Position numbers and translations under genes: made by a program. Below the pieces are notes generated by a model that saw only the letters and a list, made by a program, of their open reading frames with translations, was not told the DNA's origin and did not search any database. Below are positions 35,208-46,452 of a stretch of 64,000 nucleotides of DNA, one piece after another (the stretch's first letter is position 1; every line of letters begins with the position of its first letter). The stretch lies in contig JADDOH010010129.1 in assembly GCA_016648135.1 (NCBI GenBank), positions 61,048 through 125,047 on the forward strand, given 5' to 3'. This stretch comes from Agrypnia vestita (taxonomy: Eukaryota; Arthropoda; Insecta; Trichoptera; Phryganeidae).

Positions 35208-35914
35208 GTGCCAACTAGCGAAGGGAAAAACTTCATTTCAAAATGAAGACTACAACACACACACGTTCACCAGTTTGAAGACTACAAAGTGTACACTACA
35301 ATTGTAGTACTACGAAATGAAGTGAAGTAAATGAAGTGAAGTAATGAAGTAATTGTAGTATTAATGAAGTGAAGTAATGAAATGAAGTAATTGTAGTATT
35401 AATGAAGTGAAGTAATGAAATGAAGTATTAATGAAGTGAAGTAATGTAATGAAGTAATTGTAGTATTAATGAAGTAAAGGTCGCCAGACAGATTTCTTCG
35501 TTCGATTCCAAAAAATTTTCAAACCATGGGGGGGGGGGGTTGTTACAGTTTCCAAAGATTTCTCCGTTTAGCTACATCAACTTCCCAAAAATTTCTTCAT
35601 AGCTCCCAAAATTTTTCAAACCATGGGGGGGGGTTGTTACAGATTCCAGAAAATTCTTCATATATCTACATCAACTTTCCAAAAATTTCACGTAAAAAAT
35701 GCACTTTTTAAAGTATGTTTCTCATACTTTCGATAACTTTGTAGTGTTCGCTTTGAAATGAAGTGTACTATTTGAAGTTTATACTTTCAATAACTTTGGT
35801 GTTTGTAGTTTGTAGTGTGCACTACACATCAAAATGTGCGAAGTGTGCACTTCAATGTAGTGTAGTACTACATTGTAGTAGTGAGTACAGAGCGGACCCA
35901 TCACTAGTGCCAAC
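35208..35914. mobile_element. hAT MITE copy 2 (35216-35906)
   Basis: Same element as 13668-14466: TAGCGAAGGG at the left, CCCATCACTA at the right, with an exact 8-bp duplication gtgccaac (35208-35215, 35907-35914). It has fewer internal gaagtgaagtaatgaa repeats and shorter poly-G runs than copy 1. Its right end is 152 bp from an RGK exon. Confidence 0.93.
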
Positions 35915-36065
35915 GCCAACGTTACGTCACGAATATCAAACAACTCCCTAAAAGGGAAGGACATATACAAAAAAAAAATAGGCCGGTTCAGTTCTAGACG
36001 CCTACAGGAGCATATCAGGGATACTATTCCATATTTGGTTACAGTCGGAGGACAGGTGGGCGTAC

Positions 36066-36249
36066 CTTCGGTGGTGACGGCCCTGCTCCTGACCAGGTCG
36101 GCCTTGTTGCCCACGAGGATCCTGGCGCGCGCGGGCCGGCTGGTGCGCAGCGCCCGCAGCCAGCCCTCGGCGGCGCGCAGCGACCCCCGCTCGGAGGTGC
36201 TGTACACCACGCAGTACGCGTGCGGCTCCGCACCTTCGATCTCCACGTC
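36066..36249 (-). CDS. Rgk: RGK GTPase exon (G4 region)
   Basis: Acceptor TTCACAG at 36250-36256; donor GTACGC from 36065 down. Sixty-one residues in phase 0: DVEIEGAEPHAYCVVYSTSE, then RGSLRAAEGWLRALRTSRPA, then RARILVGNKADLVRSRAVTT and E; the last base starts the next codon. AYCVVYSTSERGS is the RGK beta4 segment, and VGNKADLVRSR is the G4 guanine-specificity motif plus the family LVR.R extension. Over 65% GC. Antisense long frames here are shadows. Confidence 0.95.
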
Positions 36250-37214
36250 CTGTGAAGAAAGCCACACTCATCGTGAACTTTTATTTTCTAAGAACACGAT
36301 TACTGGATTTAATCCACAGAGGGATAATCATCGATTAAGAAAAATTGTAAATGTCTCACAGAGACGAAGCTACTTGTATGGGAAAAAATTAACCCATCGA
36401 AACATATTTTTCATTATGAATTATTAATATGCGAGGTCTCAACCCAAACTCACTGAAACTCGTTACGTTTTCATGCTACTCCAACACTATGGCCCGAATT
36501 CAGAGTCAATACTTAGTGACTTAAATTTTCAGTATAAAATAACACTTTTAAAGCGTATCTTAACCTTTAAATCATCAAAGTATTAACTCTGAATTCGGGC
36601 CTATGTTGTATAAATGTCCTTTAAGTTAAACAAATAATATGTGGCAGATATATATTCATAACTGAAGTCACGCTATTTATAGAGTTTTTCTTTTTACTTC
36701 CTTTCTTTTAACTCGTAGCGTCTGCTTGACGCAAAAACTTTGGATCGATTTTTAACCCTTTTCCCGTGATCCAATCGAGCTGAAACTTTGCAAGCGGACT
36801 GGTGGCGACGATCAAGAAGATCTATCAAATTTTTGTTAAAAAAAATAATTATAGTATAATTTTGGATTTTTCAAATTTTTAATGGTTTTTTCATACAACT
36901 CAGTAAGTTGTATGGAGATTCCCACGCATTTGGTAGACACGGAACCTGATTATAGTATAATTTTGGATTTTTGGAAATTTTTTATTGCTCCCTTTCGTAG
37001 CGTCGCCTGACCGAAGCCCAACGCGTAGGTTAAGCGCCAAACCAGTTTCCACTAGTAAATGAAAAAGGGAATATAACAAAAACTGGGTTTTTATGGGTTA
37101 TTTTTTTTTAAAATTCATATCAAACAAAAGGATTTTACAGAATAACAACCAGCTTTTGTTTTATGGCAACTTTAAATAAAGAGACAAATTCTGAACTAAC
37201 CATGATTTTTAGAA
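36250..37214. other. Intron with FB-1 remnant and REP-A
   Basis: 36280-36385 is an FB-1 remnant (ttactggattt..tctcacagagacgaagc). 36690-37015 holds REP-A on the minus strand, apparently two overlapping partial copies. Confidence 0.5.
36488..36604. mobile_element. Small TIR MITE, GGCCCGAATTC ends
   Basis: A 111-bp element (36491-36601) with termini GGCCCGAATTCAGAGT and exact complement is flanked by TAT on both sides. A 3-bp duplication and GG-start suggest a PIF/Harbinger relative. Confidence 0.7.
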
Positions 37215-37705
37215 TAGTATGATTGCTTGCTTGTGGAGCTTTAGGTTTGTATTATTGGATAATTACTTGCAATTAATTTATGTGTGGTGTATTTTGATGT
37301 ATGGATTTGAAACATGGTGCATTGGCGACAGAGAAAAAAACCCGATTAGAAGCCTTCGAGATGTGGACCTACAGACGTGCCCTAGGAACTTCCTGGAGAG
37401 ACCACATTACGAATGAAGAGGTTCTCAGCAGGATCGATGAAACCAGGCACATGATGAATACCATCTCGAAAAGGCGTGCAAAATAGATGGGGCATATTTT
37501 ACGCCATGAAAATCTGCTCAAAACTATACTGGAGGGAATGGTAGAGGGAAAGATCGCCAGAGGGCGCCCTCGCCGTGAATATCTTGAGCAAGTGCGCCAA
37601 GATATGAATTGTGCCTCCTACACAGAGCTGAAGAGGATCGCCGGAGACCGAGCAGAATGGAGAAGGAGATGTGCTTTGCTGCAAACCAATCCCATGGATT
37701 GAAAC
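37215..37705 (+). pseudogene. LINE reverse-transcriptase C-terminus
   Basis: The plus strand gives MYGFETW, then (frameshift) KKTRLEAFEMWTYRRALGTS and WRDHITNEEVLSRI. After an in-frame TAG where Trp is expected it continues MGHILRHENLLKTILEGMVE, GKIARGRPRREYLEQVRQDM and ELKRIAGDRAEWRRR, stopping at about 37700. This is the typical RTE-like insect LINE end. Dead. Confidence 0.85.
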
Positions 37706-38230
37706 CCAAGAAGGGAGAATAGTAACAGAAAGCAGGTACTTGTCTGAAAATTTGAGATAATTTAGCATTTTTTGTATTCGTGTGTGTAAATTTTAGCTCG
37801 ATTGGAAAAAATTTTAGCTCGATTGGATGACGGGAAAAGTTTTAATTTTCACTTCCAAGGTTTTCCACAAGAAATCAAGACCATTGGTCTTCTTCTTCTT
37901 CCTTGCACTGTCCTCTCATTGCCTAGGTAGGCTGTTGGGGTCGGCTCTTCTCGTTCTCAGGCTGTATCTTATTTGATTCTGGGTATCGCTTTAATCCATG
38001 CAGTTTCTCTGAAGGATTTTGAAGCATTGAGTCATCCAGGTCCTTTGGTCTTCCTCTTGATGACCATCGATGAAGTATGAAATTATGCCTGTCTCAACAC
38101 AGATATTTCTAGTGAGGCAGGCATAGTCCAACCAAAATTTTTGTATTTAACTTAAATATAAATAAACAAATAAAATAAATAAATAAATGTATAAGTGTAC
38201 GTACGAGTTATGAGTAGGTACCTACAAAAA
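37706..38230. other. Intron; repeat debris
   Basis: 37880-38090 (tcttcttcttccttgcactg..cctttggtcttcctcttgatg) looks like another LINE-tail fragment on the minus strand but is not readable as protein. Confidence 0.4.
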
Positions 38231-38726
38231 TAATGTTTCCTGGCGTATCCTAGTGTAATGCAAGTATTCGGATGAATTTCATTATACACAATAAAGTATA
38301 TTGCTCTCAAAATTCCGTAAAAAATCAATGTAGATTTTCTCATTAGCGACATCTGTGGGGATTTAGGGGAATGAAAATGGCTTTGTACAGGCCGCATGGA
38401 AAAGGCGCTTACAACTCATATATGAAAGCGTTCCACGCAATTTGAACGTATATACAATTTCCAAAAAATGAATAAGCATGGTATATTCTATCATGGGTGG
38501 AAATGGCGAATGTTACAATTGTGTAAAGTGATCACTTAAGCCAACCATAAAAAGACAGGTCATAAGTCCTGTGTACACCCAAATGACTTCTATACCTACT
38601 TTCCCATAATTAATACAGTTTCGTCTCTGTGAGATATCTATAATATACACTAATTGATTAATAATGTCTCTGTGACATAAATCCAGCACTGTTCTGAAAG
38701 ATTTGAACAAACTCAAAATATTTTGA
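38231..38726. mobile_element. FB-1 foldback copy C (left-truncated)
   Basis: Contains the inner core (cctggcgtatcctagtgtaatgcaag, shared with copy B), the right arm and the tail ending aactcaaaatatttt. The left arm and duplication are missing. Confidence 0.75.
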
Positions 38727-39024
38727 GAAATAATGTTTATAGAATATCGTGAATGGTACCTCTTTTAATGTATATCTAAATGAGTTTTTGGAATATTAAA
38801 GATATTGAAAATTCTAGTAATGGGTAACTCAGTTTTCTACATATTTTTGAAAATCTTTACCATACTTCGAAGTCTCCGTTGTTTTTATTTAAGTCATCTT
38901 CACGAAAATAACGATTTTTTGATACTTTTATAAGTTATACTAGTTTATCTTCATCAAAATTTACGATTTAACTGTATCATTATCGATGTTTACATTTCAT
39001 CTGTAATAAAGAGATTTAGTGTAA

Positions 39025-39781
39025 AAGTTAAAAACTATTAATGTATATTATGGATGTCTCACAGAGACGAAACTGTATTTTATTATTATTATGGGAAAGT
39101 AGGTACAGAAGTCATTTTATGGTGTATATCGGACTTACGACCGATCATATGGTAGGCTTAAGTGATCACTTTACACATATGTAACGTTCGCCATTTCCAC
39201 CATGATAGAATATACCATGTCGTACTAATTTTTGAAAGTTGTATATATTTGGATTATATGACACACAACACTTACGTATTGTAACAACCTATTATACCGG
39301 CCTGTGACGGCCAATAAATTCCGTAAAATCAATTGTGGGAGTCTCATTGATCGACATTAACGATATCAAAAATAATTAGCGACATCTGTGGGGATTTAGG
39401 GGGAAGGAAAATGGCTGTCACAGGCCGGTATAAAAGGTTATTACAATACATATGTGATGTGTGACATATAATTCAAATATATACAACTTCCTAAAAATTA
39501 GTAAGACATGGTATATTCTATCATGGTGGAAATGGCGAACGTTACATATGTGTAAAGTGATCACTTAAGCCTACCATATGATCGGTCGTAAGTCCGATAT
39601 ACACCATAAAATGACTTCTGTACCTACTTTCCCATAATAATAATAAAATACAGTTTCGTCTCTGTGAGACATCCATAATATACATTAATTGATTAATGAT
39701 GTCTCTGTGACAAGAAATCCAGTACTACCGTTCTGAAAGATTTGAACAAAACTCAAAAATATTCTGAAGTTAAAAACTATT
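39025..39781. mobile_element. FB-1 foldback copy D (full-length, 727 bp)
   Basis: An exact 15-bp duplication aagttaaaaactatt (39025-39039, 39767-39781) flanks arms of about 310 bp (39040-39350; 39375-39690) and a tail of about 75 bp on the right only. Its edge is 70 bp from the donor of the RGK exon at 39851. Confidence 0.9.
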
Positions 39782-39850
39782 ATTAGTTTTGTAATCAAAA
39801 TAAAAAAATAAAAAAAATTGTTTTCTATTGAATATATAATCAGGACTTAC

Positions 39851-39942
39851 CGGTCCTACACAGCACGACTGGTCCAGGAACACCAGCTCAGACTCCTCTC
39901 CCGCCAGCAAGACGGAGACGGACTTCTCCCCAGAGTCATCAT
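39851..39942 (-). CDS. Rgk: RGK GTPase exon (switch regions)
   Basis: Acceptor TTTGACAG above 39942; donor GTAAGT from 39850 down. Two bases finish an Asp codon, then 30 residues: DSGEKSVSVLLAGEESELVF, LDQSCCVGP. This spans switch I and the beta3/G3 region. The Ras-type DxxG of G3 is absent (LDQS), as expected for RGK proteins, which hydrolyse GTP poorly. The conserved DSGEKSVSVLL..GEESEL block matches insect RGK proteins. Confidence 0.93.
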
Positions 39943-40559
39943 CTGTCAAATAAAACCAACATTTAGTTTACATTAAACATGTCGTCACTGGAGAGAAGTT
40001 TCTCGAACCGTCCACACGAATCTGGAGTCAACTGGGCTGTCCTTCATCACTAGTAATATGGAGAAACTACTGGAAATGTAGGGAAACTAGTCGAAAATTC
40101 TACAAATCAACGTTTTGCTTAAATGCGAGTGGGCGCGCGCGTGCGAGAGAGTTATTGTTTTGACAGCGCGACTCAGACAAGTCCAGTTGGGAGCAGAATA
40201 TTCTCGATAGTGATGTGAATTAGTGGCAATTAGTGTGAATTAACGAACGGTGGTCCGAAAAAATTTTTGTCCATGTAAACGTAAAGATAAATATAATATA
40301 AAGTAAAAAGCAAGTATATAACAAGCAGAAGCATAAGAAAAACATTATATAATAGAAATTCAAAAAGAAAAAAGTAATAATAAAAACAGCGAAAAGATAT
40401 AGCACAAAAAATTAGTAATAACAACAGTGAAAAGATATAGCACAAGCTTTGAAAGTCATAATATAATAAAACGTACATACAAATGCAAATCAATTATTTA
40501 AGTCCAATTCGACAAATATAAGTAATACACCTTTTAATATGTGTTTGAATAATATACAG
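39943..40559. other. Intron; GC patch and A-rich LINE 3' UTR
   Basis: 40120-40170 has a gcgcgcgcgtgcgagag patch. 40250-40500 is the A-rich complement of a LINE 3' UTR that belongs with the coding fragment at 40560-40830. Confidence 0.4.
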
Positions 40560-40825
40560 TTATTGACGTCCAGTTGCTCGTATCTGTTTGCTAGTCTAGG
40601 AAGCCTTTACAGTGGGAAATTAAAGAAGTAGTTAATAGCTGCAGTTTCCGATACCGAAAAACCGGCGTGACTTCTAGTTATGCGAGACGGAACACGCGAG
40701 CGGATACGTTCTAGAAGTTGAGGACAGTCGATAATACCATTTATTTGTTTGTATAAAAAAGTAACCCATAAAAACCAAGTTTTTACAATACTCCCTTTCT
40801 CATTTTCGGGTTTCGTGTCTACCAT
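40560..40825 (-). pseudogene. LINE C-terminal fragment
   Basis: The minus frame reads LYKQINGIIDCPQLLERIRS, then RVPSRITRSHAGFSVSETAA. It is the same LINE family as 54425-54770. Jockey/CR1-type C-terminus, 5' truncated. Confidence 0.7.
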
Positions 40826-41065
40826 GCGTCGGAATCTCCATCCAACTTGTATGAAAAAACCGTTAAAAATTTGAAAAATCCAAAATCATACTATAATTTT
40901 TTTTAAAGAAAATTTGATAGATCTTCTTGATCGTCGCCACGAGTCTGCTTGCAAGGTTTCAGCTCGATTGGATCACGGGAAAAGGGTTAAAAATCGATCC
41001 AAAGTTTTTGCGTCAAGCAAGCAGACGCCACGAGTTAATATAAAGGGAGTAAAAAGAGAAAGTCC
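40800..41065 (+). repeat. REP-A copy
   Basis: Best-preserved REP-A copy: acttgtatgaaaaaaccg.., gatagatcttcttgatcgtc, cacgggaaaagggttaaaaa, ending acgagttaatataaag then ggagtaaaaag. Confidence 0.6.
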
Positions 41066-42604
41066 GTCACTATTCTTCTAGTCTCTAGTTTATAAAGACA
41101 GCTAGTGGTCTTATACTAAGTTTACGTATTAAATTTCTCTTTACCCGGACAAAATCCAATACTTTGTTGATAGCTTAATCCATAAATTAGTTTATGTATA
41201 CACCATTTTATACACATAAAAATCACACGTGTTATTCAATATTACATTAAATATACGAGAAATGAAATATATTTCCAAATGAGTTCATTTTCAAATGAAA
41301 TTTGCATTTCATTAAATATGCCGCCGAACAATAAGTTATTCGAATGAAAATTTTAATTAATTTTAAAAGCCGCTTCTGAATTTTAACCACTCACAGCACA
41401 CGATTCTGTCAAATTCAATTTTATTATTTTTTATAGAAAATTATATATTATTTTTTAAATTTTTTTCCTAATTTTTGCATTTTAATTTCTTTTAAAAATG
41501 TATTTACGCTGTAAACTATCAGACTTTTAAATTTATTTATTTAATATTGCAAAAAGACACTAACTCTTATGTTCGGAGTGGGACTTACACTTTTATATGA
41601 TAACATATTTTGTATAAAATATAGTTATTATTATGTAAATATAATTATATAATAAATACAAAATATAGTATAAATATGAAATTATATAAAATATAAAACT
41701 ATAAGGTTATTTGCTTAAACCAGTCGTTAACTATATATGTATTAAATAAAATATTGTTCAAAATTAAAGAATTAGGCTGAATTTTATAGTATTGAAAGTT
41801 CGATGGATTATTTTTAATAGTTTCGGCCAATTTAAACTACTGCATGGTAAAATAATGTTTAAAATATAGTAGGATGTCTAATTAAAATAATTTTCATGTA
41901 ACGGAGTATAATACTTTTCCTGTTATATTTGATCGTTAGAAAAAAACGAGTGAGCTTTACAGTAGTCGCATATGATGTGTAACATTTGACATCTCACAAT
42001 TAAAAACATCAAGAGCTGCAACCGAAATTAACATCAAAATTTTAAAAAGCTAATATCTATATATTTATTACAAGTATAGAAAATGTATTTGCGTTTATTT
42101 ATTATTGAATTTTGCCGGACTAGGTAGGTACCGCATATCTACGTACGTATTTTTATTTAGAAATATGTTTGGTCAGTTATAAATTTTTATTTATTTTAAT
42201 AGATGGCGTATTGTACGTATTGTACGAAAACTTTGAATAATTATTTAAAAATAATCACATAAATTACATAAAATTTGAGAATGTAAATTATTAAGGGTGG
42301 TGATTTTTTACATTAATGTAAAAAAATAAAGTATTTATTGGATAGTTTCGAAGATAAAAGCCACAATTATATCAATGTTACAACATCCACACGCTTGACA
42401 CCAGACGCGCAACATACGAGTATATACAAAATTAGAAGTGTTGAATGTTGGAAGTGTGCGTCTTCGCTGTGATGGCACTTGCTGGGCATTGATTTTTTAA
42501 AAAAAAATAAATAAAAAAAATAGTAAAAAATAATAAACACATCAATATTCTTACTATTTTCAAACTAAGCTAAACGCTTGTGCTGTGAAAATAGGACTAA
42601 CTTG
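41066..42604. other. AT-rich intron, no feature
   Basis: Very A/T-rich, with no recognised element apart from A-rich runs (42495-42535). Confidence 0.4.
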
Positions 42605-42681
42605 CTGATCTGGAGTGAGGTTCGAACCAGTGACGTTTGGATCACGAGGCGAGAGTCCTAACCACAATACCAACAAGCTGC
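42605..42681 (-). tRNA. tRNA-like sequence (SINE head or pseudo-tRNA)
   Basis: The minus strand starts GCAGCTTGTTGGTATTGTGG (A-box-like TGGTATTGTGG) and contains the exact B-box GGTTCGAACC, with a loop around CGTG. The arms do not form a full canonical cloverleaf. Probably tRNA-derived repeat. Confidence 0.5.
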
Positions 42682-43504
42682 TTTATTTAGCTAGTTTATA
42701 AACGATAATTTTTTCCATCGCGCGCGCTCATTGGCCAAATGAAATTGCGCGCGCCTCCCCGGCGGCTTATTTCCTGTTACGCATTTCCATCCTTTTTCGC
42801 GAAATCACTGCCACAGATTGTAGGAAATCGAGAGGAAAGATGTAAAACAGCTCTTGTTGCAATACAGGTCGTTACGGCTATGGAATCACATATTTTTATT
42901 TTATTTATTTATTTAAAAATCCTTGTTTACAAATAAGATACTTAATACTAATTTAACAATAGAACATAAGATAAAACATAAGATAATTTACACATTTTTT
43001 TGTTTTGTTTAATTTGTGGATTATGCCACTCTACTAGGCTAGGCCTGTCCCAGAGTGGCGTTATAGCACACAATTATAAATTTTTTTCGAGTTCGTCAGT
43101 AGTATTTATTTTCATAAGGTAGTTATTATGTATCTATAGAGTATCAAGTGGAATGTTAGTGAAAGTTGAGTTAGTCATAAGTCCAAGTGTAAATATGTGT
43201 AGAATAATTGTTTAATGTAGAAAGGGTTAAAGTTTTGTTTAAGATTATTTTTTTGTTTTCCTTAATTAATTAATTAATTTATATAGGTATATATTTTTAT
43301 TTAAAGACATTATTACGCAATTACAGTAAGTAAATTTTCAGTTGCTGTTCTACCTTTGGAGGTAAGCCAGTTGTTTGCTAAAGCTTTTATTTTATTAATT
43401 GTGTATATTCTGATTTCCGGTACATATCTGTACATATCTGTAGCCATTCTGCATCCGATGCCATTCTTTAATTAGGGATCCAGACCTCCAGGACAGCGCC
43501 CTTG
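42682..43504. other. Intron, repeat debris
   Basis: 42720-42770 is a gcgcgcgc-rich inverted word pair around cattggcc. 42900-43450 looks like an A/T-rich LINE 3' UTR on the minus strand. No readable protein. Confidence 0.35.
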
Positions 43505-44310
43505 CACTAGAGCAGCGGTACTCAACCTTTTTTTCTCCGGGCCACATATATATGTTTGCTAAGTTACGTGGGCCGCAACATCAATACGACGAAAAAAAAA
43601 TCATATGGGTAAAAACAGTATTCATTGATTCAAGATTAGGGGGCCGCCTCTTGATTAATCAACAAATATTTTTTTTAACTACAACAGAATAATAATAATA
43701 CTTATCGCTTATCTTCCTACATGAAATTTATTTTCATCACATCTATATATTCAAAATAGAATAATAATAAAAAAAAAATTCCCAACTAACGTAGGTACAT
43801 CGTTTATTTTTGTATAGCGTGTTAACAAAAATAAACGATTAATAAACGCATACGAAAATATAATTTATGAGTACGGATACTAACACCTTATTACAGACGT
43901 AACAGGGGACAAAATTATAAAAAAAACGTCCAGAGTTGCGTAGTGTGAATAATTTGAATGATAAAAAAGTAGGAATAATATTTATAGATTTTAAAAAAGC
44001 ATTCGACGCACTGGAACACGATATTTTACTGACAGTATCTAATGGATGAATGTGGAATACGAGAATCACAAAACAATGGGTAAAAATTACATTACAAACA
44101 AAAAACATACACTCTGTGGTTGAAACTATCTATGGTTGAAATAAATTCGTTCTTAAACCATAGAAATCGCCGCTTTTAAAATGACAAGAGCTTGTCTTTT
44201 GTTTCGTGCGTATTTCAAGATACTCAAAATTTACGGTACCAGATTTTTTGAATCACGTTCCTTATATTAAATGTGTTTCGGGCCGCAGGTTGAGTATGGC
44301 TGCACTAGAG
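43505..44310. mobile_element. Non-autonomous hAT (43513-44302)
   Basis: An exact 8-bp duplication cactagag (43505-43512, 44303-44310). Ends are CAGCGGTACTCAACC (left) and, on the minus strand, CAGCCATACTCAACC (right), followed by a gggcc motif. These are classic hAT (Charlie/Zaphod-like) termini. A LINE RT fragment is nested inside. Confidence 0.92.
43925..44110 (+). pseudogene. LINE reverse-transcriptase domain A fragment
   Basis: Encodes KKVGIIFIDFKKAFDALEHD, the RT motif F.D..KAFD with the catalytic Asp, followed by stops. Short relic inside the hAT. Confidence 0.7.
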
Positions 44311-44475
44311 AGTCCGTGCGGTGCTCCAGCCTCACCTAGGACCAGCAACACCATGTCTCAGGAGCGGGACGAATCCATGATCAAGGCCACAGGCAAACAT
44401 TGCGGAAGCGCTGCAGTAATGTGCCAGCCCCAGCAATATTCTGTATGAATTATTATGTAGAACACGAAGACGGTC

Positions 44476-45245
44476 GTGCATGATTCGCTTGTAATTCGAC
44501 CAGAGCCCGCAGGTTCTCAGATCAGATTCCTAAAACTTATAGTAGATAATAGAACTAAATGTATGTGCAAGGATGATTATAATAAATTATTCAAAGTATG
44601 CCAAATATTACCAATTGACCAAAAAGTAAAATATAATATAATACTAGAAGAAATGATAAATAATATCAACACACACACTGACACGCACCATAACTATGCA
44701 ACCAGATCGACAGGACGAACAATGAGAATACCAATCACTAACAACGTGAAAGAAAAAGAGATTATATTGTCAATTAGTGTATATTATAGATATCTCACAG
44801 AGACGAAACTGTATTAATTATGGGAAAGTAGGTATAGAAGTCATTTGGGTGTAACAGGACTTATGACCTGTCTTTTTATGGTTGGCTTAAGTGATCACTT
44901 TTGACAACGTGAAAAAAGTGTAAAAGTGATCACTTAAGCCAACCATAAAAAGACAGGTCATAAGTCCTGTTACACCCAAATGACTTCTATACCTACTTTC
45001 CCATAATTAATACAGTTTCGTCTCTGTGAGATATCTATAATATACACTAATTGATTAATAATGTCTCTGTGACATAAATCCAGCACTGTTCTGAAAGATT
45101 TGAACAAACTCAAAATATTCAGATTATATTGTGCTAAGAATCTTTAATAAATTGGATAAAAATTCTTTGAGATGATGCAAGACAAAAAAACTCCATTGGC
45201 TTCAAAAAAGTACAAGCTAAAAGAATGTATATTAAAGCCATGTAC
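44476..45245 (+). pseudogene. LINE C-terminus split by FB-1 copy E
   Basis: The plus frame runs RFLKLIVDNRTKCMCKDDYN, KLFKVCQILPIDQKVKYNII, THHNYATRST, KEKEIIL up to 44770. It picks up after the insertion with IFNKLDKNSLR-like sequence at 45133-45180. HNYATRS is common in Jockey/CR1-like C-termini. Confidence 0.65.
44759..45132. mobile_element. FB-1 foldback copy E (short)
   Basis: The exact 12-bp duplication agattatattgt (44759-44770, 45121-45132) surrounds a 350-bp element. Its arms meet at gatcacttttgacaacgtga, so most of the core is deleted. The one-sided right tail is intact. It interrupts a LINE frame. Confidence 0.9.
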
Positions 45246-45439
45246 CTAATCCTACATTAATTTATAATTACATATCATTTATCACTTGTAAAAAAATATG
45301 CAACACTCGATAATGACCTACTATCTTCATTATAAAATAAACATTATTGTCAAATATTAAAGGCAACCATGCCTTAAAACTGCTGTGAAGTTTGGCACAT
45401 GTTTAAGGTATAAAAAAAAATAAAATAAAAAAATTTAAA

Positions 45440-45650
45440 AAAAGGTATACATGCTGGTGAACAATGCTTTAAAGAGGATGCTCTTCACCTCTCTGCTGCA
45501 TCGGTAGAAACGAAGTGAAAGCATATTTGCAGGAACGCTTAGTTGTCTCCTTTGTCGTTCGACGTCATCATCGTCCTGTCCAGTTTCATTGAAGACATGC
45601 CCAGGATATTGTCCTTTTTTTTGAACACTCAATCACGTTCCATTCAGCCA
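45440..45650 (-). pseudogene. LINE RT thumb fragment
   Basis: The minus frame reads ETGQDDDDVERQRRQLSVPA, NMLSLRFYRCSREVKSILFK, ALFTSMYT. This is the DDDD.ERQRR..Y..ANML..F pattern of an insect LINE; the same family as 49000-50460. Confidence 0.75.
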
Positions 45651-45979
45651 CACTGGGGGATATTATCTGACCCTTTTCCATATTTGAACACCATTATAAC
45701 CGATTTACTGGCATTGTATAGAATATTATGTTCATTGGCGTTAAGAAAAATCTGTGGAATCGTACTGTTGACGCATATTATGGTTAACGCCTGTTGAGAC
45801 GCAATTCCAACACACCACTTCCTAACATATCGTCGCTGTATATATAATTAAGCCAATGTGCCGTTTAAAACATTCTCCGATGAATGAATCAATTTGTCCA
45901 TTTTTCATTTAAATAATAGAGATATACTAAAAAAAATTGCCGTTCATCTGGCAATCTGGCCTAGTAATTATTTAAAATA

Positions 45980-46276
45980 TTAGTGTATATTATAGATATC
46001 TCACAGAGACGAAACTGTATTAATTATGGGAAAGTAGGTATAGAAGTCATTTGGGTGTAACAGGACTTATGACCTGTCTTTTGGTAGGCTTAAGTGATCA
46101 CTTTACACAATTGTAACATTCGCCATTTCCACCCATGATAGAATATACCATGCTTATTCATTTTTTGGAAGTTGTATATATGTTCAAATTGCGTGAAGCT
46201 TTCATATATGAGTTGTAAGCGCCTTTTCCATGCGGCCTGTACAAAGCCATTTTCATTCCCCTAAATCCCCACAGAT
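45980..46276. mobile_element. FB-1 foldback copy F (left half)
   Basis: The left arm attagtgtatattatagatat through cccctaaatccccacagatg. The right arm and tail are missing; the copy abuts REP-A. Confidence 0.75.
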
Positions 46277-46452
46277 GGCTTCACACATTCATAGATCTTC
46301 TTGATCGTCGCCACGAGTCTACTTGCCAAGTTTCAGGTCGATTGGATCATGGGAAAAGGGTTAAAAATCGATCCAAAGTTTTTTCACCCGGCAAGCCGGC
46401 AAGCAAACAAGCAAGCAGACGCCACGAGTTAATATAAAGGGAGTAAAAAGGA
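46277..46452 (+). repeat. REP-A copy
   Basis: gatcttcttgatcgtcgcca through acgagttaatataaag, ggagtaaaaag. Possibly inserted at or recombined with FB-1 copy F. Confidence 0.6.

Noticed and set aside
36035..36427. Long plus-strand open frame opposite an RGK exon
   Set aside because: Antisense shadow of the GC-rich exon; the minus reading has RGK motifs and correct splice sites.
39040..39120. FB-1 arm string agagac-GAAAC as a hammerhead ribozyme
   Set aside because: The 3' half fits, but no CTGANGA core precedes the stem in any copy I read.
42605..42681. Functional tRNA gene
   Set aside because: A- and B-boxes are present but the cloverleaf does not close; SINE or pseudo-tRNA is more likely.
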